A stretch of 43,966 bases of DNA from JBBPXY01 sp038200435. GTDB lineage: Bacteria; Actinomycetota; Thermoleophilia; Solirubrobacterales; Solirubrobacteraceae. Under the pieces are notes generated by a model. That model was not told where the DNA came from. It made no database searches and saw nothing but the letters and a program-made list of their open reading frames with translations. Location: the NCBI GenBank assembly GCA_038200435.1, contig JBBPXY010000053.1, positions 1-43,966 of the forward strand, written 5' to 3'. The translations under genes were made by a program, and so were the position numbers. Below are positions 31,674-39,973 of this stretch, piece after piece. Each line of letters starts with the position of its first letter. The stretch's first letter is position 1.

Positions 31674-32548
31674 GGTGTCTGCGCCCGCAGTCCTTCGGGG
31701 CGACGGGTCAGGATCTGGACGAAATCGAGGTGGCGGAGGTCGGCGCTCGGGCGCAGGTGGACCTGCTGAGAGAGCGCTAGTTCCGAGGGAGAGACGCGGC
31801 TGACGGTCCCGATCGGGATGTTCGGCGGGAAGAGCGACTCGAGGTGCCCGTTGCGCGTGCCCGCCGTCACCACCTGATCGCCGACCGCGACCCGGCTGTG
31901 GGGCGGAAGCGTCTGAACGAGGAGATCGCCGGGATCGCCTACCGAGGGCAGCACGACGCCCGGGTCGCCTGCGCGGTCGAGGATCTTGGCCGAGACGCCA
32001 CTGGTGTGGTCGGTGATGAGGGTGACGACCGACGTGCTCGAGGCGACGTCGGTCACCTTGCCCACCAGCCCGTCACCCGAGACCACGGGCTGGTCGGCGC
32101 GCACGCCGTCGTCAGAGCCGCGGTTGACCTCGATCGTCGCGTACCAGAGCGTCGGTGAGCGCCCGATGACGCGGCCCGTCTTCGGCTCGAGCTGCCCGAG
32201 GCCGCCGGTGCGGTCGAGCGCGACGATCCGCGATAGCTGGTCGTTCTCGGCCCGGGCGGCCTTCGCGCCGACCACTTCGCGGCGCAGGGCCGCGTTGTCC
32301 TTGCGCAGGCGGTCGCGCTCGGACTTGGCGTGAAACGTGTCGCCGAACCACCCGGCGAGGTCGCGCACCGGCTTGAGCGCCCGGCTGGCGCCTTCCTGAA
32401 TGGGCGAGAGCCCCTGGAGAACGCCGCGCTGCACCGAGTGCAGCGGGCCTCCGGAGCTTTCGCTGAAGTAGCCGGTTAGGAGGATCAGCGATACGCCGAC
32501 GAGCAGTCCGAGAACGGCTCGCCGCCGGCGTACCTTCTTGTCGTACAC
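31670..32548 (-). CDS. mreC: Rod shape-determining protein MreC
   Basis: MreC spans the membrane once (about 12-29) and scaffolds the elongasome outside the cell. The 292-residue product has a coiled-coil (about 70-110: SERDRLRKDNAALRREVVGAKAARAENDQL) and the beta-sandwich domains (VIGRSPTLWYATIEVNRGSDDGV, VVSGDGLVGKVTDV, VVTLITDHTSGVSAKI). The start is GTG at 32548, with GGAG about 13 bases upstream. It lies 53 bases after mreB. Confidence 0.93.
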   Translation of the reverse strand: MYDKKVRRRRAVLGLLVGVSLILLTGYFSESSGGPLHSVQRGVLQGLSPIQEGASRALKPVRDLAGWFGDTFHAKSERDRLRKDNAALRREVVGAKAARAENDQLSRIVALDRTGGLGQLEPKTGRVIGRSPTLWYATIEVNRGSDDGVRADQPVVSGDGLVGKVTDVASSTSVVTLITDHTSGVSAKILDRAGDPGVVLPSVGDPGDLLVQTLPPHSRVAVGDQVVTAGTRNGHLESLFPPNIPIGTVSRVSPSELALSQQVHLRPSADLRHLDFVQILTRRPEGLRAQTP

Positions 32549-32601
32549 GAGAGTGAAGTCTCCAAGGTTTGGGTGCGGCTGCCTAGACCTAAAGCGGTCA
32601 T

Positions 32602-33654
32602 CTAGTACCGGCGACGCCGGTTGTTCCGCGAGTTCTTGTTGGACTTGTGGATCGCCTCGAACTCCTCAAGCGAGCGACCCGAGCCGACGGCCACGCACGT
32701 CAAGGGCGATTCGGCCAGGTGGGCGGGCATCTGCGTCTCGTGGCGCAGGCGCTCGTCGAGCCCCTGCAGCAGCGATCCGCCGCCGGCCAGCATGATGCCG
32801 CGGTCCATTATGTCCGAGGCCAGCTCCGGCGGCGTGCGGTCGAGCGTCTCCTTGACCGCGTCGATGATCTGCGAGATCGGCTCCTCGAGCGCGACGCGGA
32901 TCTCCTCGGAGGTGAGCACGACCGTCTTGGGCAGCCCCGAGACCATGTCGCGGCCGCGGATCTCGGCCTGCACCTCCTCCTCGAGCGGATAAGCGGAGCC
33001 GATCTCGAGCTTGACCTCCTCGGCCGTCTGCTGGCCGATGAGCAGCTTGTACTCGCGCTTGACGTAGTTGATGATCGCCTCGTCGAGCTCGTCACCGCCC
33101 ACGCGGATGGACTGTGAGACCACGATGCCGCCGAGCGAGATGACGGCCACCTCGGAGGTGCCTCCTCCGATGTCCACCACCATCGAGCCGGTCGGCTCGC
33201 CGACCGGAAGCCCAGCCCCGATCGCCGCGGCCATCGGCTCCTCGATCAGGTAGGCCTGGCGCGCACCGGCGGACAGGCACGCCTCTTCGACGGCGCGCTT
33301 CTCGACGCCGGTCACTCCTGAAGGCACGCACACGACCACGCGCGGGTGCGCCCAGCGGTTCTGATGCACCTTCTGGATGAAGTGGCGGAGCATCTCCTCC
33401 GTAACCTCGAAGTCGGCGATGACGCCGTCCTTCAGCGGCCGGATGGCCGAGATCGTGCCCGGCGTGCGGCCGAGCATGCGCTTGGCCTCGATACCCACGG
33501 CGTGCACCTCGCCGGTGCGCTGGTCCATCGCGACGACGGAGGGTTCGGAGAGCACGATGCCGCGACCACGCACGTACACGAGCGTGTTTGCGGTCCCGAG
33601 ATCGACCGCCATGTCGCGGCCGCCGAACCCCGTGAGGTAGGAGAAGAAGCCCAT
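32602..33654 (-). CDS. mreB: Rod shape-determining protein MreB (bacterial actin)
   Basis: MreB forms membrane-associated filaments that direct cell elongation. The 350-residue product has the actin-fold phosphate motifs DLGTANTLVYVRGRGIVL and VVDIGGGTSEVAVISLGGIV, the adenosine motif GIMLAGGGSLLQGL, and EEPMAAAIGAGLP. The C-terminus carries an unusual basic tail (HKSNKNSRNNRRRRY). It heads mreBCD-PBP2-rodA, so the organism is probably rod-shaped. The upstream 160 bases contain a tandem CCCTGGGGG pair (33753-33770) and no clear promoter. Confidence 0.97.
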   Translation of the reverse strand: MGFFSYLTGFGGRDMAVDLGTANTLVYVRGRGIVLSEPSVVAMDQRTGEVHAVGIEAKRMLGRTPGTISAIRPLKDGVIADFEVTEEMLRHFIQKVHQNRWAHPRVVVCVPSGVTGVEKRAVEEACLSAGARQAYLIEEPMAAAIGAGLPVGEPTGSMVVDIGGGTSEVAVISLGGIVVSQSIRVGGDELDEAIINYVKREYKLLIGQQTAEEVKLEIGSAYPLEEEVQAEIRGRDMVSGLPKTVVLTSEEIRVALEEPISQIIDAVKETLDRTPPELASDIMDRGIMLAGGGSLLQGLDERLRHETQMPAHLAESPLTCVAVGSGRSLEEFEAIHKSNKNSRNNRRRRY

Positions 33655-33816
33655 TCGAAGTGATACAGCCGAGGGTCGGAGCCACTCATGGTGAAATGGC
33701 TCAAAATGCCGCCGAGCGGGGCCCCCGTCCGCGCCGGGAGTGTAGCGAACGACCCTGGGGGCCCTGGGGGCTTCACACCCGTTCCTAACGCGCGAAAAAT
33801 GCTGGAAACGCGGGAG

Positions 33817-34398
33817 TCAGACGCCCTCGGTCGCGATCCAGTCGAAGAGGTCCGGAATGAGGTCCTGGAGCGCCGGGAGCGGAAGCCCGACCACACTCAA
33901 GTAGTCCCCGTCGATGCCGTCCACAAAAGCGGCGCCGCGGCCTTGAATCGCGTAGCCCCCGGCGCGCCCTCGCCACTCTCCGGTACCCAGGTACCACTCG
34001 ATCACCGCGGGATCGAGCTCGCGGAAGCAGACCCGTGTCGACGTGATCCGGGTGCGCTCCACGCTCTCCCTTCTGACGCACAGGCCGCTCAGCACGAGGT
34101 GCTCGCGACCCGAGAGCGCGAGGAGGCCGCGGCGGGCGGCCTCCTCGTCCGGCGGCTTGCCGAGAAGGTGCTCGTCGAGTGCGACCACCGTGTCGCACCC
34201 GATCACCACCGCGCGAGGGTGGGTGCGGGTCACCTCACGGGCCTTTCGCCGGGCGTTCTCGAGCGCGACCGCACCCGCATCGCCGTCCGCGACCTCTTCG
34301 ACGCCCGGGGCGACCCACGTAAACGCGAGCCCGAGGCGACTCAGTATCTCCCGGCGCTGGGGCGAGCCCGACGCCAGGAGAAGTTGCTCGCGGCTCAG
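33817..34398 (-). CDS. maf: Maf family nucleotide pyrophosphatase, probable CTG start
   Basis: Maf proteins hydrolyse non-canonical or pyrimidine nucleoside triphosphates. Reading in frame upstream of the only GTG (34233) recovers the family's N-terminus: SREQLLLASGSPQRREILSR, then LGLAFTWVAPGVEE and LENARRKAREV. This is followed by VVIGCDTVVALDEHLLGKPPDEEAARRGL and YAIQGRGAAFVDGIDGDYLSVVGLPL. No ATG, GTG or TTG lies between the in-frame stop at 34435-34437 and this motif. CTG at 34398 overlaps the ndk stop as CTGA, which matches the NTGA coupling used elsewhere here, so I place the start there (193 residues). A start at 34233 would delete the catalytic S-x-S-P-x-R motif. Confidence 0.85.
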   Translation of the reverse strand: MSREQLLLASGSPQRREILSRLGLAFTWVAPGVEEVADGDAGAVALENARRKAREVTRTHPRAVVIGCDTVVALDEHLLGKPPDEEAARRGLLALSGREHLVLSGLCVRRESVERTRITSTRVCFRELDPAVIEWYLGTGEWRGRAGGYAIQGRGAAFVDGIDGDYLSVVGLPLPALQDLIPDLFDWIATEGV

Positions 34399-34796
34399 TT
34401 GGGGAAGAACAGCCCGGCCTCGCGGGCCGCGGACTCAGCGGAATCCGAGCCATGGACCATGTTCTTGCCGACCTCGAGGGCGAAGTCGCCGCGAATGGAT
34501 CCGGTGGCGGACTCGAGCGGGTTCGTCGCGCCGATCACCTGGCGCGCGGCCTTCACCGCTTCGTGGCCCTCGAGCACCATCGCCACGAGCGGGCCCGAGG
34601 TGATGAAGTTGACGAGCTCGCCGAAGAACGGCTTGCCGTCGTGCTCAGCGTAATGCTGCTTGGCCAGGTCGGTATCGACGGTCATGTGGCGCAGCGCCGC
34701 GATCACGAGGCCCTTGCGCTCGAAGCGGGCGATGATCTCTCCGGTGAGCCCCCGCGCGAACGCGTCGGGCTTGACCAGGATGAGGGTCCGGTCCAT
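34395..34796 (-). CDS. ndk: Nucleoside diphosphate kinase
   Basis: Ndk equilibrates nucleoside triphosphates through a phospho-histidine. The 133-residue product is typical: MDRTLILVKPDAFARGLTGEI, HYAEHDGKPFFGELVNFITSGPLVAMVLEG, GATNPLESATGSIRGDFA, and the active-site histidine in NMVHGSDS. The start is ATG at 34796. The element E2 lies just upstream, between it and the zinc-ribbon gene. Confidence 0.97.
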   Translation of the reverse strand: MDRTLILVKPDAFARGLTGEIIARFERKGLVIAALRHMTVDTDLAKQHYAEHDGKPFFGELVNFITSGPLVAMVLEGHEAVKAARQVIGATNPLESATGSIRGDFALEVGKNMVHGSDSAESAAREAGLFFPN

Positions 34797-34815
34797 GGTG
34801 CTCCTTCTAGTTGAT

Positions 34816-34981
34816 GAGACTGTCTCAAATTCGGTCGCGAGGCGGAGGGAGCCGGATCGGGGATGCCGGGCGGCGCGGCTGGCCGCAGTCGATGCAGCGC
34901 ATCGGCGAGGACCAGATGTGGCGATCCGGCGCCGCGAGATGGTTCCCTCCGACCGCGAACGGTGCAGAGACAGTCTCTAAG
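34816..34981. repeat. Inverted-repeat element E2, copy 2 of the E1 family
   Basis: GAGACTGTCTC (34816-34826) is the exact complement of GAGACAGTCTC (34967-34977), and imperfect pairing continues inward (TCGGTCGCGAGGCGGAGGGA against TCCCTCCGACCGCGAA). Three internal islands match E1 at the same spacing: 34861-34874, 34883-34911 and 34922-34938. The 8- and 10-base spacers between them differ between copies. The right edge reads CTCTAAG, as in E1; the left edge lacks it. It lies between the stop of the zinc-ribbon gene and the start of ndk. A single island (CGATCCGGCGCCGCGA) recurs alone at 35552-35567. Confidence 0.72.
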
Positions 34982-34988
34982 GCCGGCG

Positions 34989-35510
34989 TCAGGACGTCGG
35001 CTCGGGTGCAGCGCTCTCGGCTGTGCGCCGGCGCCGGCTCGAACGGCGAGCCGCGCTCGTGACCGGCGCGATCTCGGTTTCGCAGTACGGGCAGACCTTC
35101 CAAGACGGATCGAGGGGTCGCGCGCAAGTCGGGCACGGATCCTTCAGCTTGCGCATGCAGCTCGGACAGCGCAGGAAGTCCTTCTCGACCTCGTGATCGC
35201 AATGCGGGCACACGTGCACGCCGACCTGCGACAGCCGGGCCTCCGCGGCCTGGATCTCGAGCTCTCGCTCGCGCACGTCCTCGAGGTACTCGGGCGGGCG
35301 GACGATCAGGTAGATCACGGTTCCCAGGAAGGGGAACACCGAGGCGAGCGTTGCGCAGCCGACGATCATCGGATCGGCGATACGGCGCCGCGCATCGGAG
35401 AACGTCCAGTAGATCAGCGCGAGCCAGACGATCACCAGGAAAAGGATCACCAGGTTGACCGCGAGGCTCAGGCCCGAGTTGTTGATCCCGAAGACTGCGA
35501 GCGTTGCCAT
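34989..35510 (-). CDS. Membrane protein with C-terminal double zinc ribbon
   Basis: This 173-residue protein has two N-terminal membrane helices (about 12-37 and 47-69) joined by YWTFSDARRRIADP. A short charged segment (YLEDVRERELEIQAAEARL) comes next, then zinc-ribbon knuckles with paired cysteines: CPHCDHEV, CPSCMRKL, CPTCARPL and CPYCETEI. That makes two double-zinc-ribbon units (about 100-150). A Ser/Arg/Ala tail ends the protein. Function is unknown; such proteins often act as membrane-tethered adaptors. It is followed by element E2. Confidence 0.82.
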   Translation of the reverse strand: MATLAVFGINNSGLSLAVNLVILFLVIVWLALIYWTFSDARRRIADPMIVGCATLASVFPFLGTVIYLIVRPPEYLEDVRERELEIQAAEARLSQVGVHVCPHCDHEVEKDFLRCPSCMRKLKDPCPTCARPLDPSWKVCPYCETEIAPVTSAARRSSRRRRTAESAAPEPTS

Positions 35511-35582
35511 GTGCGCGGGCGAGTGTACCCGGGCCGGCGGGCGGACACGAACGATCCGGCGCCGCGAAGCCCTTCCGGGGAG

Positions 35583-35699
35583 CTACAGAAAGAGCCTTCC
35601 GAACAGGTATCCGACGGCGAAGAAGACGAGGATCACGACCGCGACGACCCCCGCGACCAGGGCGATCATCGAGCGGAAGTGTGGGCCGTCTTCGTTCAC
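35583..35699 (-). CDS. 38-residue single-pass membrane microprotein coupled to folC
   Basis: A GTG at 35699 overlaps the folC TGA as GTGA (35696-35699) and opens a frame of 38 codons. It has an N-terminal polar stretch (MNEDGPHFRS) followed by one membrane helix, MIALVAGVVAVVILVFFAVG, and YLFGRLFL. The overlap matches the coupling used by real gene pairs throughout this window, which favours translation. Function is unknown. Automated annotation often misses genes this short. Confidence 0.6.
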   Translation of the reverse strand: MNEDGPHFRSMIALVAGVVAVVILVFFAVGYLFGRLFL

Positions 35700-36952
35700 A
35701 GGGCGGATGCGGCGCGGCCACCGGGCGGCGCCAGAAGGTCGGCCACAAGGTAGATGGAGCCGGTCCCGAGCGCGATGCCGTCTGGCCCGGCCAGCGAGCG
35801 GGCGAGCTCGAGCGCGCGGTGCGGATCGGGCTCCCATTCGCGCCGGACGGGTCCGTCGAGCTGGCGGGCCAGCGACTCGAGCGTGGCGGGCGAGAGGGCC
35901 CGCGGGTTGGACGAGCTCGTGAAGACTGCCGCCGCGCAGTGCGGCAGCAGAGCCGCGAGCATGGCCGCGGCGTCCTTGTCGTCGAGGATGGAAATCGCGG
36001 CCACCAGGGGGCGCTCCGCGGCGCCGATCTCGAGGAGTGACTCGGCGAGCGCGCTCACCCCCGCCGGGTTGTGCGCTCCGTCGAGCAGGGTGACGGGCCG
36101 CTCATCGATCTGCTGCAGCCGCCCGGGCACCGTCACCTCCGCCGCCGCGGCCGCCACCGCCCGGCGGTCGAGGTGGCCGAGGTAGGCCTCCGCGGCCGCG
36201 CGCGCGACGGCGAAGTTGCGCCGCTGGAAGGTGCCAAGCGCTCCAACCTTCTCCAGCGGCTCGTCAGGCGCGACCACCAGGCGGGCTCCGTGCTCTTCAG
36301 CGGCGGCCTCGGCTTCGGCCTGGGCCTCGGGATCAAGACCGCCCACGACAAGCGTCGAGCCTTCGTGCACCACGGCAAGCTTCTCGCGGGCGATGTCGAC
36401 GATCCGCGGGCCGAGCCATTGCGTGTGCTCGAGACCGACGTTGGTCAGCACCTGCACCGTCGAGGGAAGCACGTTCGTCGCGTCGTACCGGCCGCCGAGC
36501 CCGGCCTCGATCACCGCCACATCAACCTCCTGCTCCGCGAGCTCGGAGTAGGCCGCGGCGGTCAGGGCCTCGAACTGGGTGACGCGGTCGTCGGGCGCCG
36601 CCGTACGGTCTACGAGCGACGCGGCCTGCGCGGCGCGCTGCACCGCCTGGGCGAACGATTCGGGCTCGATGTCCTCCCCGCCCACGCGGATGCGCTCGGC
36701 GAACGAGACCAGGTGAGGTGAGAGGTAGGCGCCCGTACGCCGGCCGTGCGCGGCGAGGATCGCGTCGATCATGCGCACTGTCGATGACTTGCCGTTGGTC
36801 CCGACCACGTGGATCGAGTCGAAAGAGTCCTGTGGGCGCCCGAGCGCCGTCATGAGACGATGCATGCGATCGAGGCCGAATCGCATGCCGAAGAGCTCGA
36901 GGGCCAGCAGATGGCGCTCGGCGTCGGCGGGCGTCCAGGGCGCCGACCTCAT
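35696..36952 (-). CDS. folC: Folylpolyglutamate synthase / dihydrofolate synthase
   Basis: FolC adds glutamate to folates (and to dihydropteroate in bifunctional members). The ATG at 36952 gives 418 residues. Mur-ligase-like landmarks are HVVGTNGKSSTVRM (ATP site), YLSPHLVSFAERIRV, IEAGLGGRYDATNVL, TNVGLEHTQWLG, and PVTLLDGAHNPAGVSAL. It overlaps the valS stop by ATGA, the classic valS-folC pair. Confidence 0.95.
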   Translation of the reverse strand: MRSAPWTPADAERHLLALELFGMRFGLDRMHRLMTALGRPQDSFDSIHVVGTNGKSSTVRMIDAILAAHGRRTGAYLSPHLVSFAERIRVGGEDIEPESFAQAVQRAAQAASLVDRTAAPDDRVTQFEALTAAAYSELAEQEVDVAVIEAGLGGRYDATNVLPSTVQVLTNVGLEHTQWLGPRIVDIAREKLAVVHEGSTLVVGGLDPEAQAEAEAAAEEHGARLVVAPDEPLEKVGALGTFQRRNFAVARAAAEAYLGHLDRRAVAAAAAEVTVPGRLQQIDERPVTLLDGAHNPAGVSALAESLLEIGAAERPLVAAISILDDKDAAAMLAALLPHCAAAVFTSSSNPRALSPATLESLARQLDGPVRREWEPDPHRALELARSLAGPDGIALGTGSIYLVADLLAPPGGRAASAL

Positions 36953-39480
36953 AGCGCCGCCAGCTCGCCTTTGAGCCGCTCGAGCTTCTCGCGTTCTCCC
37001 TCGACCACCGCGGCGGGCGCCTTGTCGACGAACCCGGAGTTGCCGAGCTTGCCTTCGGCGCGCGCCACCTCGCCCTGCAGTCTCTTCCGCACTTCTTCCA
37101 CACGACGCGCCGCGGCGTTCGGATCGAAGGCGTCGGTCGGCAGCACGAGCACCGCACCCCCCGGCACCGCCACGGTCGCGACCGGCTCGGCACCGCCCTC
37201 GCCCAGGTCGAGGCGGCCCAGCCGGGCGACCGCCCCCGCGAGCTCGCCGTACCCGTCGGCGTCGAAGCGCACGGGCACGCGCGCGCCCGTGCGCACACCA
37301 ACGCTCTCGCGCCATGCGCGCACCGCCTGCACCGCAGCGATCGCGTCGGCCATCGCCTTCTCCGCCGCCTCGTCGACGCGTCCCGGCTGCGCCTCGGGCC
37401 AAGTCGCCTCCGCCAGCAACCCGTCGGCCCCAGGCACGTTCTGCCAGATCGCCTCGGTGACGAACGGGATAATGGGGTGGGCCAGGCCCAGGGTCTCCCG
37501 CAACACGTGCAGGAGCACCGGCAGCGCGTCGTCGCGGCCCTTGACCCATTCGAGGTACCAGTCGCACAGCTCTCCGTAGACGAAGTCATAGAGGCCGAGT
37601 GCGGCGTGATGGAAGTCGAAGGACTCGATGCGGCTGGCCGTCAGCGCCTTGGTGCGCTCGAGGCGGGAGAGGATCCAGCGATCCTCGACAGCGCGAGGCG
37701 TCGGGTCGGCCCGAACCTCCTTCTCACTTGCCTGCATGAGCACGAACCGCGAAGCGTTCCAGAGCTTGTTGGCCAGGTCCTGCCCTTGGTGCACTTTCTC
37801 GTCGGAGTAGCGAACGTCCTGAGTGGATGACATCGCCAGCAGGCCGAACCGCACCGCGTCGGCTCCGTGGCGGTCGATCTCCTCGAGCGGATCGATGCCG
37901 GTGCCCAGCGACTTCGACATCCGCCGTCCGTCGCGCGCCTGGATCACCGAGTGCACGTAGACCTCGGAGAACGGCACTTCACCCGTGAACTCGAGTCCCA
38001 TCATGATCATGCGCGCGACCCAGAGGAAGATGATGTCGCGCGCCGTGGAGAGCACGTCGGTCGGGTAGAAGGCGGGAAGGGCCGCCGTCTCCTCGGGCCA
38101 GCCGAGCGTCGCGAAGGGCCAGAGCGCGGAGGAGAACCACGTGTCGAGCACGTCGTCCTCGCGCGTCCAACCGTCGCCCTCCGGTGCGTCGATGCCGACG
38201 TAGGTCTCCTCTCCGCGGTACCACACGGGCAGCTGATGGCCCCACCACAGCTGGCGCGAGACGCACCAGGGCCGGATGTTGTCCATCCAGTCGAGGTAGA
38301 CCCGCCCCCAGCGCCCGGGAGCAAAACGCACGCGCCCGTCGCGCACGGCGTCCGCCGCGGGCCCGGCGAGCTCGTCCATCCGCATGAACCACTGCAGCGA
38401 GATGAGCGGCTCGATGCGCTCCCTCGAGCGGTGGGAGTGCGGCACGACGTGCGGGTAGGGCTCGGTCGCCTCGATCAGGTCCTGCTCGCGCAGGGCGGCC
38501 ACGACAGCTTCGCGCGCCTCGAGCGCGGTCAGCCCTGCGAATTCCTCCCCGGCCGCCGCGGTCATGCGGCCGTCCTCCCCGATCACCGTCAGCTCGTCGA
38601 GTCCGTGCGCGCGGCCGATCTCGAAGTCGTTGGGATCGTGAGCGGGGGTGATCTTGAGGGCGCCCGTGCCGAACTCCGGCTTCACGTAGTGGTCAGCGAT
38701 GATCTTCAGGCGCCGGCCGACGAGTGGAAGCACGACGCTCTCCCCCACGAGCCGCGCGTAACGCTCGTCGTCGGGATGCACGGCGATCGCGCTATCGCCA
38801 AGCATCGTCTCGGGGCGCACCGTGGCCACGGTGATGTTCCCGTTACCCGAGGCGAGCGGGTAGCGAATGGAGTAGAGGGTGTCGACGACCTCCTTCTCCT
38901 CGACCTCGAGGTCGGAGATCGCCGACCGGCTGCCGGGATCCCAGTTGACCATGTAGTTGTCGCGGTAGATCAGCCCCTTCTCGTACAGCCGCACGAACAC
39001 CTCGGCGACGGCCTTGGCGTAGCCGTCATCGAGCGTGAATCGCTCCTCGGAGTAGTCGCACGTCGCCCCGAGGCGCTGGAACTGCTCGATGATGGTCGAG
39101 CCGTACTGCTCGCGCCATTTCCACACGCGTCTGACGAACTCCTCGCGGCCGACCTCCTCACGCGTCGTGCCCTCGCTCTCCAGCAACTTCTCGACCTGCT
39201 TCTGAGTCGCGATGCCGGCGTGGTCAGTACCGAGGATCCACTTGGTCCGCTTCCCCAGGGCGCGGTGGTAGCGAACGAGCACGTCCTGCACCGAGCCGTT
39301 GAGCGCGTGACCCATGTGGAGGGCACCCGTGACGTTCGGGGGCGGGATGGCGATCGAGTAGTTCTCGGCCGCGGTCCCCTTGGGCTCGGGGTGGTGGAGG
39401 CCGGACTCAAGCCAGCGTTCGAGGATCTGGGGCTCGGCTTCGGTGGGCTCGTACCGGGTGGGGATATCGCTCGGGGTCAC
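36949..39480 (-). CDS. valS: Valyl-tRNA synthetase
   Basis: This class I synthetase charges tRNA-Val and edits threonine. The 843-residue product has HMGH (55-58, in IPPPNVTGALHMGHAL), an editing domain (ATVRPETMLGDSAIAVHPDD), WCVSRQLWWGHQLP, RMSKS for KMSKS (520-524), and a C-terminal coiled coil (about 785-843) typical of ValS. The start is GTG at 39480; no strong ribosome site is visible upstream. Bacteria often place valS near clpX. Here an accessory interval of about 3.5 kb separates them. Confidence 0.97.
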   Translation of the reverse strand: MTPSDIPTRYEPTEAEPQILERWLESGLHHPEPKGTAAENYSIAIPPPNVTGALHMGHALNGSVQDVLVRYHRALGKRTKWILGTDHAGIATQKQVEKLLESEGTTREEVGREEFVRRVWKWREQYGSTIIEQFQRLGATCDYSEERFTLDDGYAKAVAEVFVRLYEKGLIYRDNYMVNWDPGSRSAISDLEVEEKEVVDTLYSIRYPLASGNGNITVATVRPETMLGDSAIAVHPDDERYARLVGESVVLPLVGRRLKIIADHYVKPEFGTGALKITPAHDPNDFEIGRAHGLDELTVIGEDGRMTAAAGEEFAGLTALEAREAVVAALREQDLIEATEPYPHVVPHSHRSRERIEPLISLQWFMRMDELAGPAADAVRDGRVRFAPGRWGRVYLDWMDNIRPWCVSRQLWWGHQLPVWYRGEETYVGIDAPEGDGWTREDDVLDTWFSSALWPFATLGWPEETAALPAFYPTDVLSTARDIIFLWVARMIMMGLEFTGEVPFSEVYVHSVIQARDGRRMSKSLGTGIDPLEEIDRHGADAVRFGLLAMSSTQDVRYSDEKVHQGQDLANKLWNASRFVLMQASEKEVRADPTPRAVEDRWILSRLERTKALTASRIESFDFHHAALGLYDFVYGELCDWYLEWVKGRDDALPVLLHVLRETLGLAHPIIPFVTEAIWQNVPGADGLLAEATWPEAQPGRVDEAAEKAMADAIAAVQAVRAWRESVGVRTGARVPVRFDADGYGELAGAVARLGRLDLGEGGAEPVATVAVPGGAVLVLPTDAFDPNAAARRVEEVRKRLQGEVARAEGKLGNSGFVDKAPAAVVEGEREKLERLKGELAAL

Positions 39481-39537
39481 GGGTGGCGGCGAGTGTAATC
39501 CGGCTGCTGTCCTTCTGGTGTGTGTCGAGCGCTCATG

Positions 39538-39615
39538 CGGGCGGGTCCTGTCAGGGGTCCCTGACCCGTTCTCGCTCGCGCGAGAATCGGCAGTGGGACC
39601 ACTGCCACCCGCCCG
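39538..39615 (-). repeat. Palindromic repeat R1 (four-way-junction type)
   Basis: Outer arms CGGGCGGGT/ACCCGCCCG enclose three hairpins. Read on minus these are GGCAGTG/CACTGCC, TTCTCGC-GCGA-GCGAGAA, and GTCAGGG-AC-CCCTGAC. All four stems are perfect in this copy. It lies in the valS/protease divergent interval and is inverted relative to R2 and R4. Confidence 0.85.
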
Positions 39616-39821
39616 GTTGGCGTCTATCTCCTATTCGCCATAGCGCTGATCGTTACGGCTGTGGATCCGAGCGTTCTGGTGGAGTGGACCAGACGCGGTG
39701 GCCTGACTGAAAGCTGAGCTCACCGTCCGGGTGGGTATGCCTAAGGCACCGGGCTGCCGCGAATGTTGAAAAGCGGTCGCTAGGTGACCGGAAATCGACA
39801 GTCGGCAAAGTATGCGCCCAT

Positions 39822-39899
39822 CGGGCGGGTGGCAGGGGTTCTACTGGCGATTTTCGCGCAAGCGAAAACGGGTCAGGAACCGCTGACAGGACCCGCCCG
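39822..39899 (+). repeat. Palindromic repeat R2 (four-way-junction type)
   Basis: The outer stem is CGGGCGGGT/ACCCGCCCG, with hairpins GGCAG/CTGGC (one mismatch), TTTTCGC-GCAA-GCGAAAA, and GTCAG/CTGAC. It differs from R4 at 2 of 78 positions and lies 75 bases before the M48 protease start. Confidence 0.87.
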
Positions 39900-39973
39900 C
39901 AAGCAACGCCGGTCTCACGGCCGACACCACCGACTAGCGCCGATCGACCGGAACATGGGGCACAATCCCCGCC

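Larger units (their letters stand above)
39481..39973. other. 493-base non-coding interval holding repeats R1 and R2
   Basis: This is the divergent interval between valS and the M48 protease gene. It contains two oppositely oriented copies of the 78-bp palindromic repeat (39538-39615 and 39822-39899). I see no plausible gene in the rest. CACAAT at 39961-39966, seven bases before the protease ATG, could be a -10 giving a leaderless message. Confidence 0.6.

Noticed and set aside
33753..33770. Tandem CCCTGGGGG pair upstream of mreB
   Set aside because: Only two units with no further structure; not enough to call a regulatory repeat.
35552..35567. Third E-family copy after the zinc-ribbon gene
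   Set aside because: Only one island is present, without arms or the other islands; at best a remnant.
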